NCBI GenBank assembly: GCA_964514215.1 | Contig: CAZEPW010000002.1 | Span: forward strand, 1 to 64,000 | Reading direction: 5' to 3' | From: CAYQUC01 sp964514215 | GTDB lineage: Bacteria; Pseudomonadota; Gammaproteobacteria; UBA6429; Thiohalophilaceae | Length of the DNA stretch: 64,000 nt | Shown: in pieces, positions 26,791-36,309 of the stretch | Position numbering within the stretch: position 1 is the stretch's first letter | Layout: every line of letters starts with the position of its first letter | Translations under genes and position numbers: made by a program | Notes under the pieces: generated by a model | Told to the model about the DNA's origin: nothing | What the model saw: the letters and a program-made list of their open reading frames with translations, nothing else | Databases searched by the model: none

Positions 26791-27861
26791 TTAAGCACCA
26801 TTATCTTTATTTGTTAATGCGCGTAGTTTACGAAGAACGCGTTCTGCTCTGCTGACATGAGATTTTAATTCATTATTGTCAGGATCAATTTTTAATAAAC
26901 TTTTCCATTTATCTAATGCCAGCTTTATATTACCTTTGCTGTAGAGTATTCTGCCGGTTTCTATGCCGGTTTTTATTTTTTTGTTGATTGAATTATCTAA
27001 TATGGATTTTAATTTAGTAAGTTCGTAATTATCTTTGTTTTCAACTAATAATTTACTCAATATTTTATTAGCGGTATGTAAATCATTTTTTGCAAATGCG
27101 GCTTTATATTTGTTTAATTTCTTAGTTAGAGAGTTGGATTCCGCTTTTAATCTCTTTTTATGATTCTTAAACGTTAATTTATTTATATTTCTTAGTTGTT
27201 GTTTTATTTTAATCGTAGATTCTTTTGAAGGTTCTAGCATTTGAGCTAATTGAATACATTTTTTTGCAGTATTGATTTGTTTTAATTTTAATTTTTTTGA
27301 AGAACAATTGATTAATGCGGTGACTGTTTCTACTGCGTTATTACGCAGATTGTCGTATGTATTTTGTTCAGTTGATGTTTCTTTAATTGCTAATGCAATT
27401 TTTTTCTGTATGGGTAAATCTTTAATTAAACGGTTAGCGTTATTAATTAGCAGTTTGTGTTTTAATTTATCGATGTATATTTGTCTTTTAATTAAATATG
27501 TTTTATATGAAAAATTTAAACTTTTATTTTCAGAAACTCTATTTAACGCAAAATTGTAAACTGTGTAGGCATCTTCCCATTTATTTTCTTTAATAAAAAA
27601 ATATGCTTGTTTGATTGTTTTTGAAACGAATTTATTGGTTTTTTCAAAAATTTCTTTATTGCGTCGCATTAATTTCAAATATTGAGGATGGCTGGTTTTT
27701 ACCTGTTTTAAGGTGTTTTTTGCCTTATCAAACTCTTGTTCGGCTATCCATTTTGTAATTAAACTATTCACATCATCGCGCTGTGCATTGATATAAGCAC
27801 AACTTGAAATTAAGAGTTGAGAAATAAGCACAAAGGCTACGATGAAATTTTTAAGCATCAT
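26791..27861 (-). CDS. Lys-rich TPR-like lipoprotein downstream of adenylate cyclase
   Basis: A 356-aa protein with a lipoprotein signal peptide ending 'LLISSC' (Cys about 21). The rest is helical and rich in Lys and Asn, with repeated motifs of the kind 'EFDKAKNTLKQV', 'KWEDAYTVYNFAL', 'DLHTANKILSKLL' and 'NIKLALDKWKSLLKIDPDNNE', which look like tetratricopeptide repeats. No enzymatic motif is seen. Its ATG overlaps the adenylate cyclase stop by 4 bp (ATGA), implying translational coupling. It could be a periplasm-facing partner of the membrane cyclase, but this is inferred from position only. Confidence 0.7.
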   Translation of the reverse strand: MMLKNFIVAFVLISQLLISSCAYINAQRDDVNSLITKWIAEQEFDKAKNTLKQVKTSHPQYLKLMRRNKEIFEKTNKFVSKTIKQAYFFIKENKWEDAYTVYNFALNRVSENKSLNFSYKTYLIKRQIYIDKLKHKLLINNANRLIKDLPIQKKIALAIKETSTEQNTYDNLRNNAVETVTALINCSSKKLKLKQINTAKKCIQLAQMLEPSKESTIKIKQQLRNINKLTFKNHKKRLKAESNSLTKKLNKYKAAFAKNDLHTANKILSKLLVENKDNYELTKLKSILDNSINKKIKTGIETGRILYSKGNIKLALDKWKSLLKIDPDNNELKSHVSRAERVLRKLRALTNKDNGA

Positions 27862-29390
27862 GCGACGATTTTATCGCGTAATAACTCTTCGATTTGGATA
27901 TCCATTTTATCTCGGTAAGTGCGAGCTACGTCACTAACAATATAGGTTATGACTGGGTTGGAAATTCCACGTAATTTAATTTCTTGACATTTACTGGCAG
28001 AAATTCGCCAACTAAGATCTTCATTGTTAAACATGTTTTGACTAATAATAACTTGACCATTTTCAGCTGTATTTAACAGTCGTGACGCTAAATTAACAGA
28101 TTCTCCTACAACGGTGTATTGCATTCGTTCTTGTGCCCCCATATTGCCTGCTAGCATGTCTCCAGAATTGACTCCGATTCGAAAGTAAACTGGAAATTGG
28201 CCATTTCTTATTCGGAGTGCATTTAATCGATCAACCAGTTTTTGAATCATAACTGCACATGCTATCGCATTAAAGCTATGGTCATGATCTTTTATTGGAA
28301 CTCCAAAAACAACCATGGCGCAGTCTCCCATGTATTTGTCTATAGTACCATGATACAACTTACTCACTATTGAGATATAGGTAAAATATTCATTTAATAG
28401 TGCTGCAATTTCCTTCGCGGGTAACTTTTCAGACATACTGGTAAAGCCAACAATATCTGCAAATAAAACAGAAGCGGTAACATGTTCGCCGCCAAGGGTG
28501 ACATGATCCAAGTTCTGCATTATTTGTTTGGCGACATTGGCTGATACAAACCGTGAAAAAATACTTTCCACTTGATTTTTTTCAAGTAGTCCATTTGCCA
28601 TGGTGTTGAATGCACCGATTAAGTGACCTAACTCATCATTACGACTTTCTTTAATACGGTAATTGTAATCACCGTTATCGATTGCTTGGCTGGCTCTAAT
28701 AAAGGTGTCGATTGGCTTGGATAAACGTTTGCCAATGTAATACGAAGCAATAATACCGAGCATAATCATTAAGATTGTTGCTGCAACAACTGCTCTAATG
28801 GTGTGATTTAGATATTTTGTTAGATAACGTTTGCTAAAATTCACGACTACATGGCCAGCTATTATTCCTTGGAAACGTATCGGGGCGATGTAGGAGGTTA
28901 CTGGCTGAGAGCTATTATCTTTTGATTTTAGAAGCCAGTCGGCTGTGTAACTCGAGTTTTTAAGTTGATCGGATTTACCATAGAGAGAAATAATATCGTC
29001 GTATGGTAATATTCCGGTAGAGGCAAGTATTGTTCCGCTGTCGGAATAGATAACAACGCCTAAAATACTGTCAATAGCATTGAGATTTCGAACTAATACC
29101 ATAAGCCCTAATTGATCATCAGATAAGACCAGCTCTTTCGATGATTCGGCTAGTTGTTCGATGATAGCTTTTCCAAAATCATTGATTTGATCATGAACAA
29201 GTTGTGACTGGTTAGATACAATCACTGAGCCTAATGAAACCATCCCTAATGAAATTAGTAGAGTGATGATGACAGACAGTTTGAAAGCTATTGGAATATG
29301 TTTTGGAGTTAGTTTAGACGTAATTTTGCTAAAGAAATCGTTAATTTTTGATAATACCGACAATAAGCTATTTTTAATTATGTTAGACAT
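27858..29390 (-). CDS. Membrane-bound class III adenylate/guanylate cyclase with HAMP domain
   Basis: A 510-aa receptor-type cyclase. TM1 spans about residues 33-58, a periplasmic sensor of about 140 residues follows, TM2 is about 198-220, then HAMP ('GKRLSKPIDTFIRASQAIDNG') and a C-terminal cyclase homology domain from about 300. Metal-binding Asp residues are in 'VLFADIVGFTSMSE' and 'KYMGDCAMVVFG'. The Lys before the second and the 'YTVVGESVNLASRL' block with its Thr, Asn and Arg fit an active enzyme making cAMP. The sensor ligand is unknown. The gene is followed by an overlapping TPR-like lipoprotein gene. Confidence 0.9.
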   Translation of the reverse strand: MSNIIKNSLLSVLSKINDFFSKITSKLTPKHIPIAFKLSVIITLLISLGMVSLGSVIVSNQSQLVHDQINDFGKAIIEQLAESSKELVLSDDQLGLMVLVRNLNAIDSILGVVIYSDSGTILASTGILPYDDIISLYGKSDQLKNSSYTADWLLKSKDNSSQPVTSYIAPIRFQGIIAGHVVVNFSKRYLTKYLNHTIRAVVAATILMIMLGIIASYYIGKRLSKPIDTFIRASQAIDNGDYNYRIKESRNDELGHLIGAFNTMANGLLEKNQVESIFSRFVSANVAKQIMQNLDHVTLGGEHVTASVLFADIVGFTSMSEKLPAKEIAALLNEYFTYISIVSKLYHGTIDKYMGDCAMVVFGVPIKDHDHSFNAIACAVMIQKLVDRLNALRIRNGQFPVYFRIGVNSGDMLAGNMGAQERMQYTVVGESVNLASRLLNTAENGQVIISQNMFNNEDLSWRISASKCQEIKLRGISNPVITYIVSDVARTYRDKMDIQIEELLRDKIVA

Positions 29391-29767
29391 TAATATTGCT
29401 GTGGTTACGCTTTGAAGTTAGAAAATAGTCGCTAATTAACTAATTTATATATGAAATTTTATGCGATTGCTATTATAGTCTTATTAGTGTGAATAGTAAT
29501 ACCCATTTTTTATGACTCTAAATTTAATATTTAGTTCGTTTAATTTTGCTACTTTATTGAGTTTTTTAATGCGGATTATTGCTTTTAAGCTGTTGATTAT
29601 TAATCAATTTTTTTATTATGAAATGTTAAATAGAATTCCAGCTAAATTAGTTCAATTTTATTCATAAATATCATAAATATAATAGTTTCTACTCGGTATT
29701 AGGCTAAGGTCACTGTATAATCAACATTATTTGTTAATTAAAACTTACTAGTCTATTTAATTGTGTT
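29391..29767. other. 377-bp divergent intergenic region, cyclase / M48 protease
   Basis: Very AT-rich with no coding frame. It must hold promoters in both directions. TATAAT at 29716-29721 (plus strand, 47 bp before the protease start) is a good -10 candidate but has no good -35 partner. No palindrome resembling a CRP site was found by eye. Confidence 0.35.
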
Positions 29768-30661
29768 GTGAAATATATGATAAATATTATAAGGGCAGTC
29801 GTATTATTTTCACTGACTGTTTTTGCTGTCGTGTTGTTATTTTCACTCAATGTATTACTTCTCGTTAGTAGTAATTGGCTGAATATTAGTTTAAACGATT
29901 ATGTTTACTTTATATCGATTTTAATCTTATTTGTTACCGTTGGTGCATTAACTTCCATTTTTCTCTCAAAATCCATTGTTAAGCTATTTTTAAATGTTCG
30001 GATAATGAATTCACCTGAAACGGCTAATGAATTACGGTTATTTTCAACGGTGAAACGTTTGAGTGATTCTGTTGGAATTAAAATGCCTCAAATTGTAATT
30101 TATAATGGTCATGATATTAATGCTTTTGCAACTGGATTTAGACGTGATCGCGCGTTATTGGCTGTAAGTCAACAATTATTGAATGTGATGACTCAAGATG
30201 AAATGGAGGGTGTTGTAGGGCATGAAATATCTCATATTGAAAATGGCGATATGTTGACTTTGGCCTTGATGCAAGGCGTTGTAAATTGTATTGTATATTT
30301 ACCTGCAAATGGTGTTCGGTTTGGTATCAAAAAAATATTTTCGCAGCATCGGGCATATTATGTTGTGATTTATTATTTTATCGTCACATTAACCCAATTG
30401 AGCTTTGGTTGGATTGCGAGTTTATTAGTGATGTGGTTTAGTCGTCAGAGAGAGTTTCATGCAGATTTGTGCGGCGCTAAAATCGCTGGGCATGAAAGCA
30501 TGTTACGAGCATTAGAGTGTTTACAAGCGTGTAAAAATAATACTGTATCTCAAAGTTTAATTTTAAATTACGATAACTTATTTCGTAATTCACTTTATCA
30601 ATTATTTATAAGCCATCCATCACTATCTGCACGTATTACAGCGTTACGTAATTTGTCTTAA
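29768..30661 (+). CDS. HtpX-like M48 family membrane zinc metalloprotease
   Basis: A 297-aa membrane protease. Two hydrophobic segments are at the N-terminus (about 5-30 and 38-65) and two more around 170-190 and 197-222. The zinc motif 'HEISHIENGD' is near residue 152; the second zinc-ligand Glu lies in 'REFHADLCGA'. HtpX degrades misfolded inner-membrane proteins in E. coli. Start: GTG at 29768 or ATG at 29777, neither with a clear ribosome site. No sigma-32 promoter was recognised upstream, unlike lon and htpG in this window. Confidence 0.85.
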   Translation: MKYMINIIRAVVLFSLTVFAVVLLFSLNVLLLVSSNWLNISLNDYVYFISILILFVTVGALTSIFLSKSIVKLFLNVRIMNSPETANELRLFSTVKRLSDSVGIKMPQIVIYNGHDINAFATGFRRDRALLAVSQQLLNVMTQDEMEGVVGHEISHIENGDMLTLALMQGVVNCIVYLPANGVRFGIKKIFSQHRAYYVVIYYFIVTLTQLSFGWIASLLVMWFSRQREFHADLCGAKIAGHESMLRALECLQACKNNTVSQSLILNYDNLFRNSLYQLFISHPSLSARITALRNLS

Positions 30662-30686
30662 TAAATCGTATGCCGGTTAAATCATT

Positions 30687-30702
30687 CCTAAAGTAATTTA
30701 GG
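30687..30702 (+). terminator. Small hairpin after the M48 protease gene
   Basis: CCTAAA and TTTAGG form a 6-bp stem with a GTAA loop. The run after it is A rather than T on this strand, so it is at best a weak terminator for the protease gene. Confidence 0.3.
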
Positions 30703-30752
30703 GAAAAAATTGTGCTGTATTAAATTAAAATTTTAGAAATAAGGAATAACGA

Positions 30753-31973
30753 ATGTCAATGATAAAGCCTTTTGCTGCTCTTAAACCTCAACAAAAATAT
30801 GCGGCAGATGTAATTGCGCCACCCTACGATGTATTAAATACCGCTGAAGCTCGTGAACAGGCGAAAGATCGACCTCATAGCTTTTTGCATATATCAAAGC
30901 CTGAAATTGATTTACCTCAAGATACTAACCCCTATGATGCATTGGTATATCAAAAAGGCTTAGAAAACTTAAATAAGTTAATCGATGAGAAAGTTTTAAT
31001 TCGAGACGATAAACCAAATTACTATTTGTATAAGCTTCGCATGGGTAATCAAGAACAAATTGGATTGGTTGGGGTAGCTTCTGTAGCGGATTATGATACA
31101 AACAAAATTCGCAAGCATGAGTTTACTCGCCCTGTAAAAGAAGATGATAGGGTGAATCAAATAGATGCGTTAAATGCTCAAACCGGGCCGGTATTTTTAA
31201 CTTACCGCCATAATGCCGTTATTGATCAGATTACAGATAAGATTAGTCAGAATACACCTCTTTATGATTTAACCGCGAATGATGGTGTCCAACATTCTAT
31301 TTGGATGATTGATAATGAGTCGGATATAACTCAAATCACTAATACGTTTGATTCAATGGATTGTTTGTATATTGCTGATGGTCATCATCGTTCTGCAGCA
31401 GCATCAAGAATAGCTAAAATGCGCGATAATGAAAGCTCACGTTATTTTTTATCGGTTATATTTCCCGATAATCAAATGAAAATATTGGATTATAACCGTG
31501 TTATTAATAATTTAAATGGTTTAGATGTAGCTGAAATATTAGCAAAAATTTCAAAGTCGTTTGATGTTGAACAAGTTAGGCAACAATTAAAACCCGATGC
31601 TGCGGGTGTTTTTGGTATGTATTTAGATAATCAGTGGTATCGTTTACAGATAAAAGCAAATTTAATTCCTACGGCAGATCCAGTGGCACGATTAGATGTG
31701 AGTTTATTACAAGATAATTTAATTGAACCTCTATTTGATATTTCTGATCCACGTGTTGATAATCGAATCGATTTTGTAGGTGGTATTCGAGGATTAGGTG
31801 AATTAGAAAAACGAGTGCAATCTGGCGAAATGAAAATTGCTTTTTCATTATTTCCAACGAGCCTTGATGATTTAATGTCAGTTGCCGATGCAAATAAGGT
31901 AATGCCACCAAAATCAACCTGGTTTGAACCAAAGTTAGCCGATGGATTGGTTTCTCATGTTTTAGATTATTAA
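30753..31973 (+). CDS. DUF1015-family protein
   Basis: A 406-aa soluble protein of the DUF1015 family. Conserved blocks are 'PFAALKPQQKYAADVIAPPYDVL' (N-terminal), 'RKHEFTRPVKEDDRV', 'YIADGHHRSAAASRIA' and 'LFPTSLDDLMSVADANKVMPPKSTWFEPKL' (C-terminal). The family has no firmly established activity; it is often encoded near serine or hydroxyacid metabolism genes in other genomes. A good AAGGAATAACG leader precedes the ATG. It is monocistronic here, converging with the FimX-like gene across a nested palindrome. Confidence 0.85.
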   Translation: MSMIKPFAALKPQQKYAADVIAPPYDVLNTAEAREQAKDRPHSFLHISKPEIDLPQDTNPYDALVYQKGLENLNKLIDEKVLIRDDKPNYYLYKLRMGNQEQIGLVGVASVADYDTNKIRKHEFTRPVKEDDRVNQIDALNAQTGPVFLTYRHNAVIDQITDKISQNTPLYDLTANDGVQHSIWMIDNESDITQITNTFDSMDCLYIADGHHRSAAASRIAKMRDNESSRYFLSVIFPDNQMKILDYNRVINNLNGLDVAEILAKISKSFDVEQVRQQLKPDAAGVFGMYLDNQWYRLQIKANLIPTADPVARLDVSLLQDNLIEPLFDISDPRVDNRIDFVGGIRGLGELEKRVQSGEMKIAFSLFPTSLDDLMSVADANKVMPPKSTWFEPKLADGLVSHVLDY

Positions 31974-31991
31974 TCGCTGAATATAATATAC

Positions 31992-32063
31992 CTGAGCTGC
32001 ATAGAAGAACTAATTAACTTCAAATCGAGATTTGAACTACATAGTTTTTTATGCGCAGCTCAG
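31992..32063. repeat. Nested palindrome between convergent genes
   Basis: Outer arms CTGAGCTGC (31992-32000) and GCAGCTCAG (32055-32063) are a perfect 9-bp inverted repeat. Inside, TTCAAATC (32019-32026) and GATTTGAA (32029-32036) form a second perfect stem with a two-base loop. A third small stem, AACTA/TAGTT, lies between them. It separates the DUF1015 and FimX-like genes and could end transcription in both directions, though no clean T-run follows the outer stem. Confidence 0.55.
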
Positions 32064-32066
32064 AAG

Positions 32067-34148
32067 TTAAAACCCTTCTTCAAAATCATAGCTGAGACTG
32101 TTTTTAGGTTCTTGTAAGAAATAGCCTTGGATAAAATCAATACTGCATTGCCATAAAACTGCTAAGTTATTAGCATTTTCGACAAAGGATGCGATGGTTT
32201 GTTTATTATTGTTTGAACAAAATTCTGCAATTTTTTTCACTCGTTCCTGCATTTCAACATTGTTGGCTAAATTTTTGATTAAGTCACCGTGTATCTTGAT
32301 GTAATCAAAATCGAGTTGTTTTAGCGCTTGAAAAGCATTGGGTTCTTTACCAAAATTTTCTATCGCGATTCGACAATTTAGTTGCTTTAATCCTGCTATG
32401 ATAGTTTTTACGCGATTTAAATAATTTAACGCAGTGTCTTCACTAAACTCAAAGACTAAATCGTCAGTATTAATCCTTAAACTTTTAATGCGCTCACTCA
32501 CCCATAATAAGAAATCATCATCAGCGATACTGCCAGGGGATATCTTAATAAAAAATCGAGTTTGTATATTGTTTTTAGCTTGTTCCGCTAATGTGACCAT
32601 GGTGTTTCCTAAAATCCATCGATCAATGTACATTGTGAGACCTAAGCGTTCGGCCGTTGCTAGAAAATCACTGGGTAATATTATTTTTCCATCATCATCT
32701 TTCATTCGAATTAAAATTTCGTAATGTTGTCCGGCTTCTCCGTGAAGGCTAACAATTGGTTGAAATAGTAACCTGAAATTATTATTTCTGAGTGCATGTT
32801 TTATTTTTGCATTCCAGTGGTTGTCTTGTTCATTTTCTTCTAAATCTTCTATTGCGGGATTAAATAAATGAGCCTGATTACCACCATCTTTATGCGCAAT
32901 TTTCATTCCACTTTCCGCACGTAATATGCATTCTTCAGCTGACGATGTTGTTTCATTGATGAGCGCAACACCGATGCTGCAGGTGGTGTTGACTGATTTA
33001 CCGGCAACATCAGAATAATGTTCATGGACTATTTTACAAATACCATTTGTAATTTTATTGATTTTTTTAGAATCAATATGTTTTAGTAGTAATGAAAATA
33101 TTGGACCATCAAATCGGGCTAGTTCGCCGAGATCGTGTAGTTTATTCTTAAAAATCCCACCGATATCGGCAAGTAACATATCACTACCGGATATACCGCT
33201 ATCATCTTTAATTTTGTCATAGTCATCGAGAGTAAATAGTAATATCGCGCCCCGACCGTTTCCTTCTAGGGTTTGTGCAATAAACATATCAAGCTGCTCA
33301 ATAAAATATTTTCGATTATATAATCCTGTTAATAGATCTTGCTGACTAAGCACATTTAGCTTGGTTTCTAGTTCAGAATTTAAGGTTTGATCTCGAATGA
33401 TCAGTTGGGTGCATATTTCACCGTCCATACTCGTTGGAGTGAATTCTAACAATACTTTTGAACGTCGACCATTTTCTTTAATTGCATGAACTTCGAGTTT
33501 ATTTTCTTTGACTTGGCCTTTGGCATATTTACGTAAGTAATCTTTGAATTTTGCGTGGTCTTCACTATCAACCATGTCTAAAATTGACATGCCTTCAACA
33601 TCTTCCATACTTTCATGGCCAAATATATTGAGATAGGCTTGGTTGACATAAATATGCATGCCTTCATGAATATAGGCTATTGCATCACGTGAACTTTCAA
33701 TGAGTGATTTAGTTCGTTTTTCAGCTTCATGCAATAGTTTTTCAAAGCGACGAGATGAGCGACGTTGTGATAAGTCATTGGCTTCGCGTTTAATAATGGC
33801 TTTAAATCGCTCATAATTATCAATGGCGACTATATCCCGAGCACCAACAGCAAGTAAATCTAATACCTCATTCTCTTTTTGGGCTGGTGTTATTACTATA
33901 AGAGGTAAATCTCTACCGGTATTTTGCAGTGCCGCCAAAGTTTGTTTAAGGTTAACGTGCGGACTATCGGATTTAGCTATTACTAAATCAGTGGTTTCAT
34001 TTTCGAGAAAAGCAAGTAGATCTTCTTCGTCTTCTACGCGAGAATCACGAATGATAAGCCCACTGTTACGTAAAATATTAATTAAAGCTTCTGCTTCTTC
34101 GGAGGATTCAAAAAGCGATAGAATTTTAATTATTTTCTCATCGTTCAC
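32067..34148 (-). CDS. FimX-like degenerate GGDEF-EAL cyclic-di-GMP receptor
   Basis: A 693-aa protein with four regions: an N-terminal REC-like domain lacking clear phosphoacceptor chemistry (1-130), a PAS domain (about 150-260), a GGDEF-like domain (280-430) and an EAL-like domain (455-690). The GGDEF signature is replaced by 'FDGPIF', so cyclase activity is unlikely. The EAL motif reads 'EILIR' and the catalytic DDFG block is 'IENFG', so phosphodiesterase activity should also be lost while ligand binding through E-x-L-x-R may persist. This combination is that of FimX, which controls type IV pili. GTG start with AGGT about ten bases upstream. A PilZ-like gene lies upstream on the same strand. 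Confidence 0.8.
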   Translation of the reverse strand: MNDEKIIKILSLFESSEEAEALINILRNSGLIIRDSRVEDEEDLLAFLENETTDLVIAKSDSPHVNLKQTLAALQNTGRDLPLIVITPAQKENEVLDLLAVGARDIVAIDNYERFKAIIKREANDLSQRRSSRRFEKLLHEAEKRTKSLIESSRDAIAYIHEGMHIYVNQAYLNIFGHESMEDVEGMSILDMVDSEDHAKFKDYLRKYAKGQVKENKLEVHAIKENGRRSKVLLEFTPTSMDGEICTQLIIRDQTLNSELETKLNVLSQQDLLTGLYNRKYFIEQLDMFIAQTLEGNGRGAILLFTLDDYDKIKDDSGISGSDMLLADIGGIFKNKLHDLGELARFDGPIFSLLLKHIDSKKINKITNGICKIVHEHYSDVAGKSVNTTCSIGVALINETTSSAEECILRAESGMKIAHKDGGNQAHLFNPAIEDLEENEQDNHWNAKIKHALRNNNFRLLFQPIVSLHGEAGQHYEILIRMKDDDGKIILPSDFLATAERLGLTMYIDRWILGNTMVTLAEQAKNNIQTRFFIKISPGSIADDDFLLWVSERIKSLRINTDDLVFEFSEDTALNYLNRVKTIIAGLKQLNCRIAIENFGKEPNAFQALKQLDFDYIKIHGDLIKNLANNVEMQERVKKIAEFCSNNNKQTIASFVENANNLAVLWQCSIDFIQGYFLQEPKNSLSYDFEEGF

Positions 34149-34310
34149 GAAACTATACCTGTGTCCCTAAAAATTAATCAAGAATGTATCCCTATCTGTC
34201 TTCATTATGTTCCAATAATAATACAGATGGTGAAGGATACCTCGAAAAACCACTATTTACCATAGAAGCTATCGGCAAGGTATTGAATATCTTGAATTTT
34301 AATTGAATTG

Positions 34311-36173
34311 TTAGATTGAGGACCAAACAGAGTGAATATCGCTATCGCTGGCAGGATCCGTGGCTGAATCAGCACTGCCGGGTTTATTATATTGCTCATT
34401 TAATGTATTGAATTGAAATTGAGCAAATAAGCCGGTATTAGTGAGTAGTTTTGTTAATTCGATGTTGATTTTTTTGCCCAGAATTTTAAGTTCCACCTTA
34501 CTGCCTACTCGATAAGGGGCTGGAGGCGTTATTAACGTTGCGGGTTGGTTAATAGTCTGTAATTTTGGTAGCATCAATGTTCGGTGATAATTTTCATTTT
34601 TTCCGGTATTTGCAACTGATTTTAGACCCACTGCAGCGGCATCGGGCGTGATCATTTGAATTCCCAATTGCAATTCATGGTTGTCGGCAAATCGCATCCA
34701 ACGAATGGTGCCAACTCCCCATTTCCAAGTATGTCCATCACCACTGCGACGAATACTAATGAGTTCTCCGACTTGGACTTTATTGGAGCAGCCACTAACA
34801 CAGCGAATACAATAGCCACCGGCACTTTCATTGACTATTTGCCAATTTTCAGTGCGATAGTGATTTTCTAATTGCTCATCCGAGATAGTTGTTTCAATAA
34901 CCGATTCAAATTCAATGATATTATTTGTTTTGTCGCTAGCAGGATAAACCATATTCCAAACATCCGATTTAGATTCCAGCTCTTTTTTAACCGAGTTGCT
35001 TTCAAATTTGGCGGGTTCATTAAATTGATTGTTGCGATTTTTATTTTTTCCTTTGCCCGTAGCTGAATTAAAAATAATTCTATGAGCGGAGTTTAAGCCC
35101 ATCGCGATACTGACTTTTTCTCCTTTGATTGAACGTGAAAATGCACGTTTGGGTACATGTCCCCAATAACTTAATAGTTTTCTTAGTAAATTGTGAGGGA
35201 TATCTGGACGTTGCATATCAACACCGACAATAGTCGTGGTTGTTATTTCTTCACTATGCTGGATTTCATAACGCAATTTTTTGGTTAGTTGCTCAGTGAA
35301 TATTAGAATAAAGTGTGATGTTTTTGCCTCTCCAGGGTTCATTGCCAAGTAGCGGGGTGGTTGATCACTTTTAGAGTCTACTGCAAAAACGCCACTCGAA
35401 CCCGATTGGTTATTGTATTCGCTAATATTGGTTAATTCTGCCCATTGTTCGAGCGCAGAATATATTTTATTAACTTCACCGTGACGTAAACAATAGGGTG
35501 AAGATAGTGATAGTAGGAGTATTCGCTTATATTCATGGCTAATCGTGGTTTTTCGAGAATATTGTTTGTTGATGTCATTTACCATGGTTCGATGACATTT
35601 TTTTTCTTTTGCTAATGAGTAAATTTTGTGTAACTCGTGCCAAAGATGTTTTCGGTATGGGTAGTATGTTTGGTATGAGGTTAATAATTCGTGATTTAAA
35701 CTGGTGATAGTTCGGTGTAATACCAAGGTTAATAAACGTTTATCAGGAAATAATGAATATCCAGAAAGCATATCATTAAGCGATATTTTATACGCGGTTG
35801 CTATTTCGGTATATATTTTTCGTGTCGCTATAGCTACTTTTTTACTTTTCTCTGGTAATGGAAAACCAACACCAAGAAAATGTTTTTTCATGCCTTCTGT
35901 AATAAAGTGTAAAGGTTCTTGAAGGATTTCTAAGAAGCGAGTTCGATCATGATAATTGTATTTAGTTTGATTGGTTTCCAGTAAAGCATTATAGATTAAA
36001 CGCGATGTTTCACCGAGGTTTGCTTTAGGCAATGAAGCAATCCAAGCTTCAACCTTTTTGGGTTTGATATCAAAGCTTTTCGAGTTTGTTTTATTTAATT
36101 TGTGTGTCACTAAATCCGTTGTTTTAGCCACGGTATATCCCCAATAAGTAAATAGCGAGAGTATGGAATTCAT
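34311..36173 (-). CDS. Large protein with C-terminal PilZ-like domain
   Basis: A 620-aa soluble protein. The N-terminal 400 residues are helical and of no recognised family. The C-terminal part contains 'NWQIVNESAGGYCIRC', an NxSxxG PilZ-like motif, followed by 'VQVGELISIRR' and 'WGVGTIRWMRF...LQLGIQM', the beta-strands usual after it. The RxxxR half of the c-di-GMP site is not convincing, so ligand binding is uncertain. Such large proteins are found next to c-di-GMP genes in gammaproteobacteria, and here a FimX-like gene lies 162 bp downstream on the same strand. A role in pilus or surface behaviour is inferred from this pairing. Confidence 0.6.
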   Translation of the reverse strand: MNSILSLFTYWGYTVAKTTDLVTHKLNKTNSKSFDIKPKKVEAWIASLPKANLGETSRLIYNALLETNQTKYNYHDRTRFLEILQEPLHFITEGMKKHFLGVGFPLPEKSKKVAIATRKIYTEIATAYKISLNDMLSGYSLFPDKRLLTLVLHRTITSLNHELLTSYQTYYPYRKHLWHELHKIYSLAKEKKCHRTMVNDINKQYSRKTTISHEYKRILLLSLSSPYCLRHGEVNKIYSALEQWAELTNISEYNNQSGSSGVFAVDSKSDQPPRYLAMNPGEAKTSHFILIFTEQLTKKLRYEIQHSEEITTTTIVGVDMQRPDIPHNLLRKLLSYWGHVPKRAFSRSIKGEKVSIAMGLNSAHRIIFNSATGKGKNKNRNNQFNEPAKFESNSVKKELESKSDVWNMVYPASDKTNNIIEFESVIETTISDEQLENHYRTENWQIVNESAGGYCIRCVSGCSNKVQVGELISIRRSGDGHTWKWGVGTIRWMRFADNHELQLGIQMITPDAAAVGLKSVANTGKNENYHRTLMLPKLQTINQPATLITPPAPYRVGSKVELKILGKKINIELTKLLTNTGLFAQFQFNTLNEQYNKPGSADSATDPASDSDIHSVWSSI

Positions 36174-36309
36174 TTACTCTGTAAATTCGACATCTATCAC
36201 AAATTATGACACTGTTACTTGACAAGCACCAGTTATGTTAAAAGGAAATCGATAATATCATGTTAAATATCGTATTTATCGAGTTAGTTTGTGAGAAGTT
36301 GAATACTTA

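Noticed and set aside
33823..34170. 115-codon plus-strand frame over the 5' end of the FimX-like gene
   Set aside because: Antisense of the REC-like domain with Ser-rich shadow composition.
34245..34300. GCCGATAG on the minus strand before the FimX-like gene as a sigma-28 -10 box
   Set aside because: The nearest TAAA-type -35 is 17 instead of 11 bp away.
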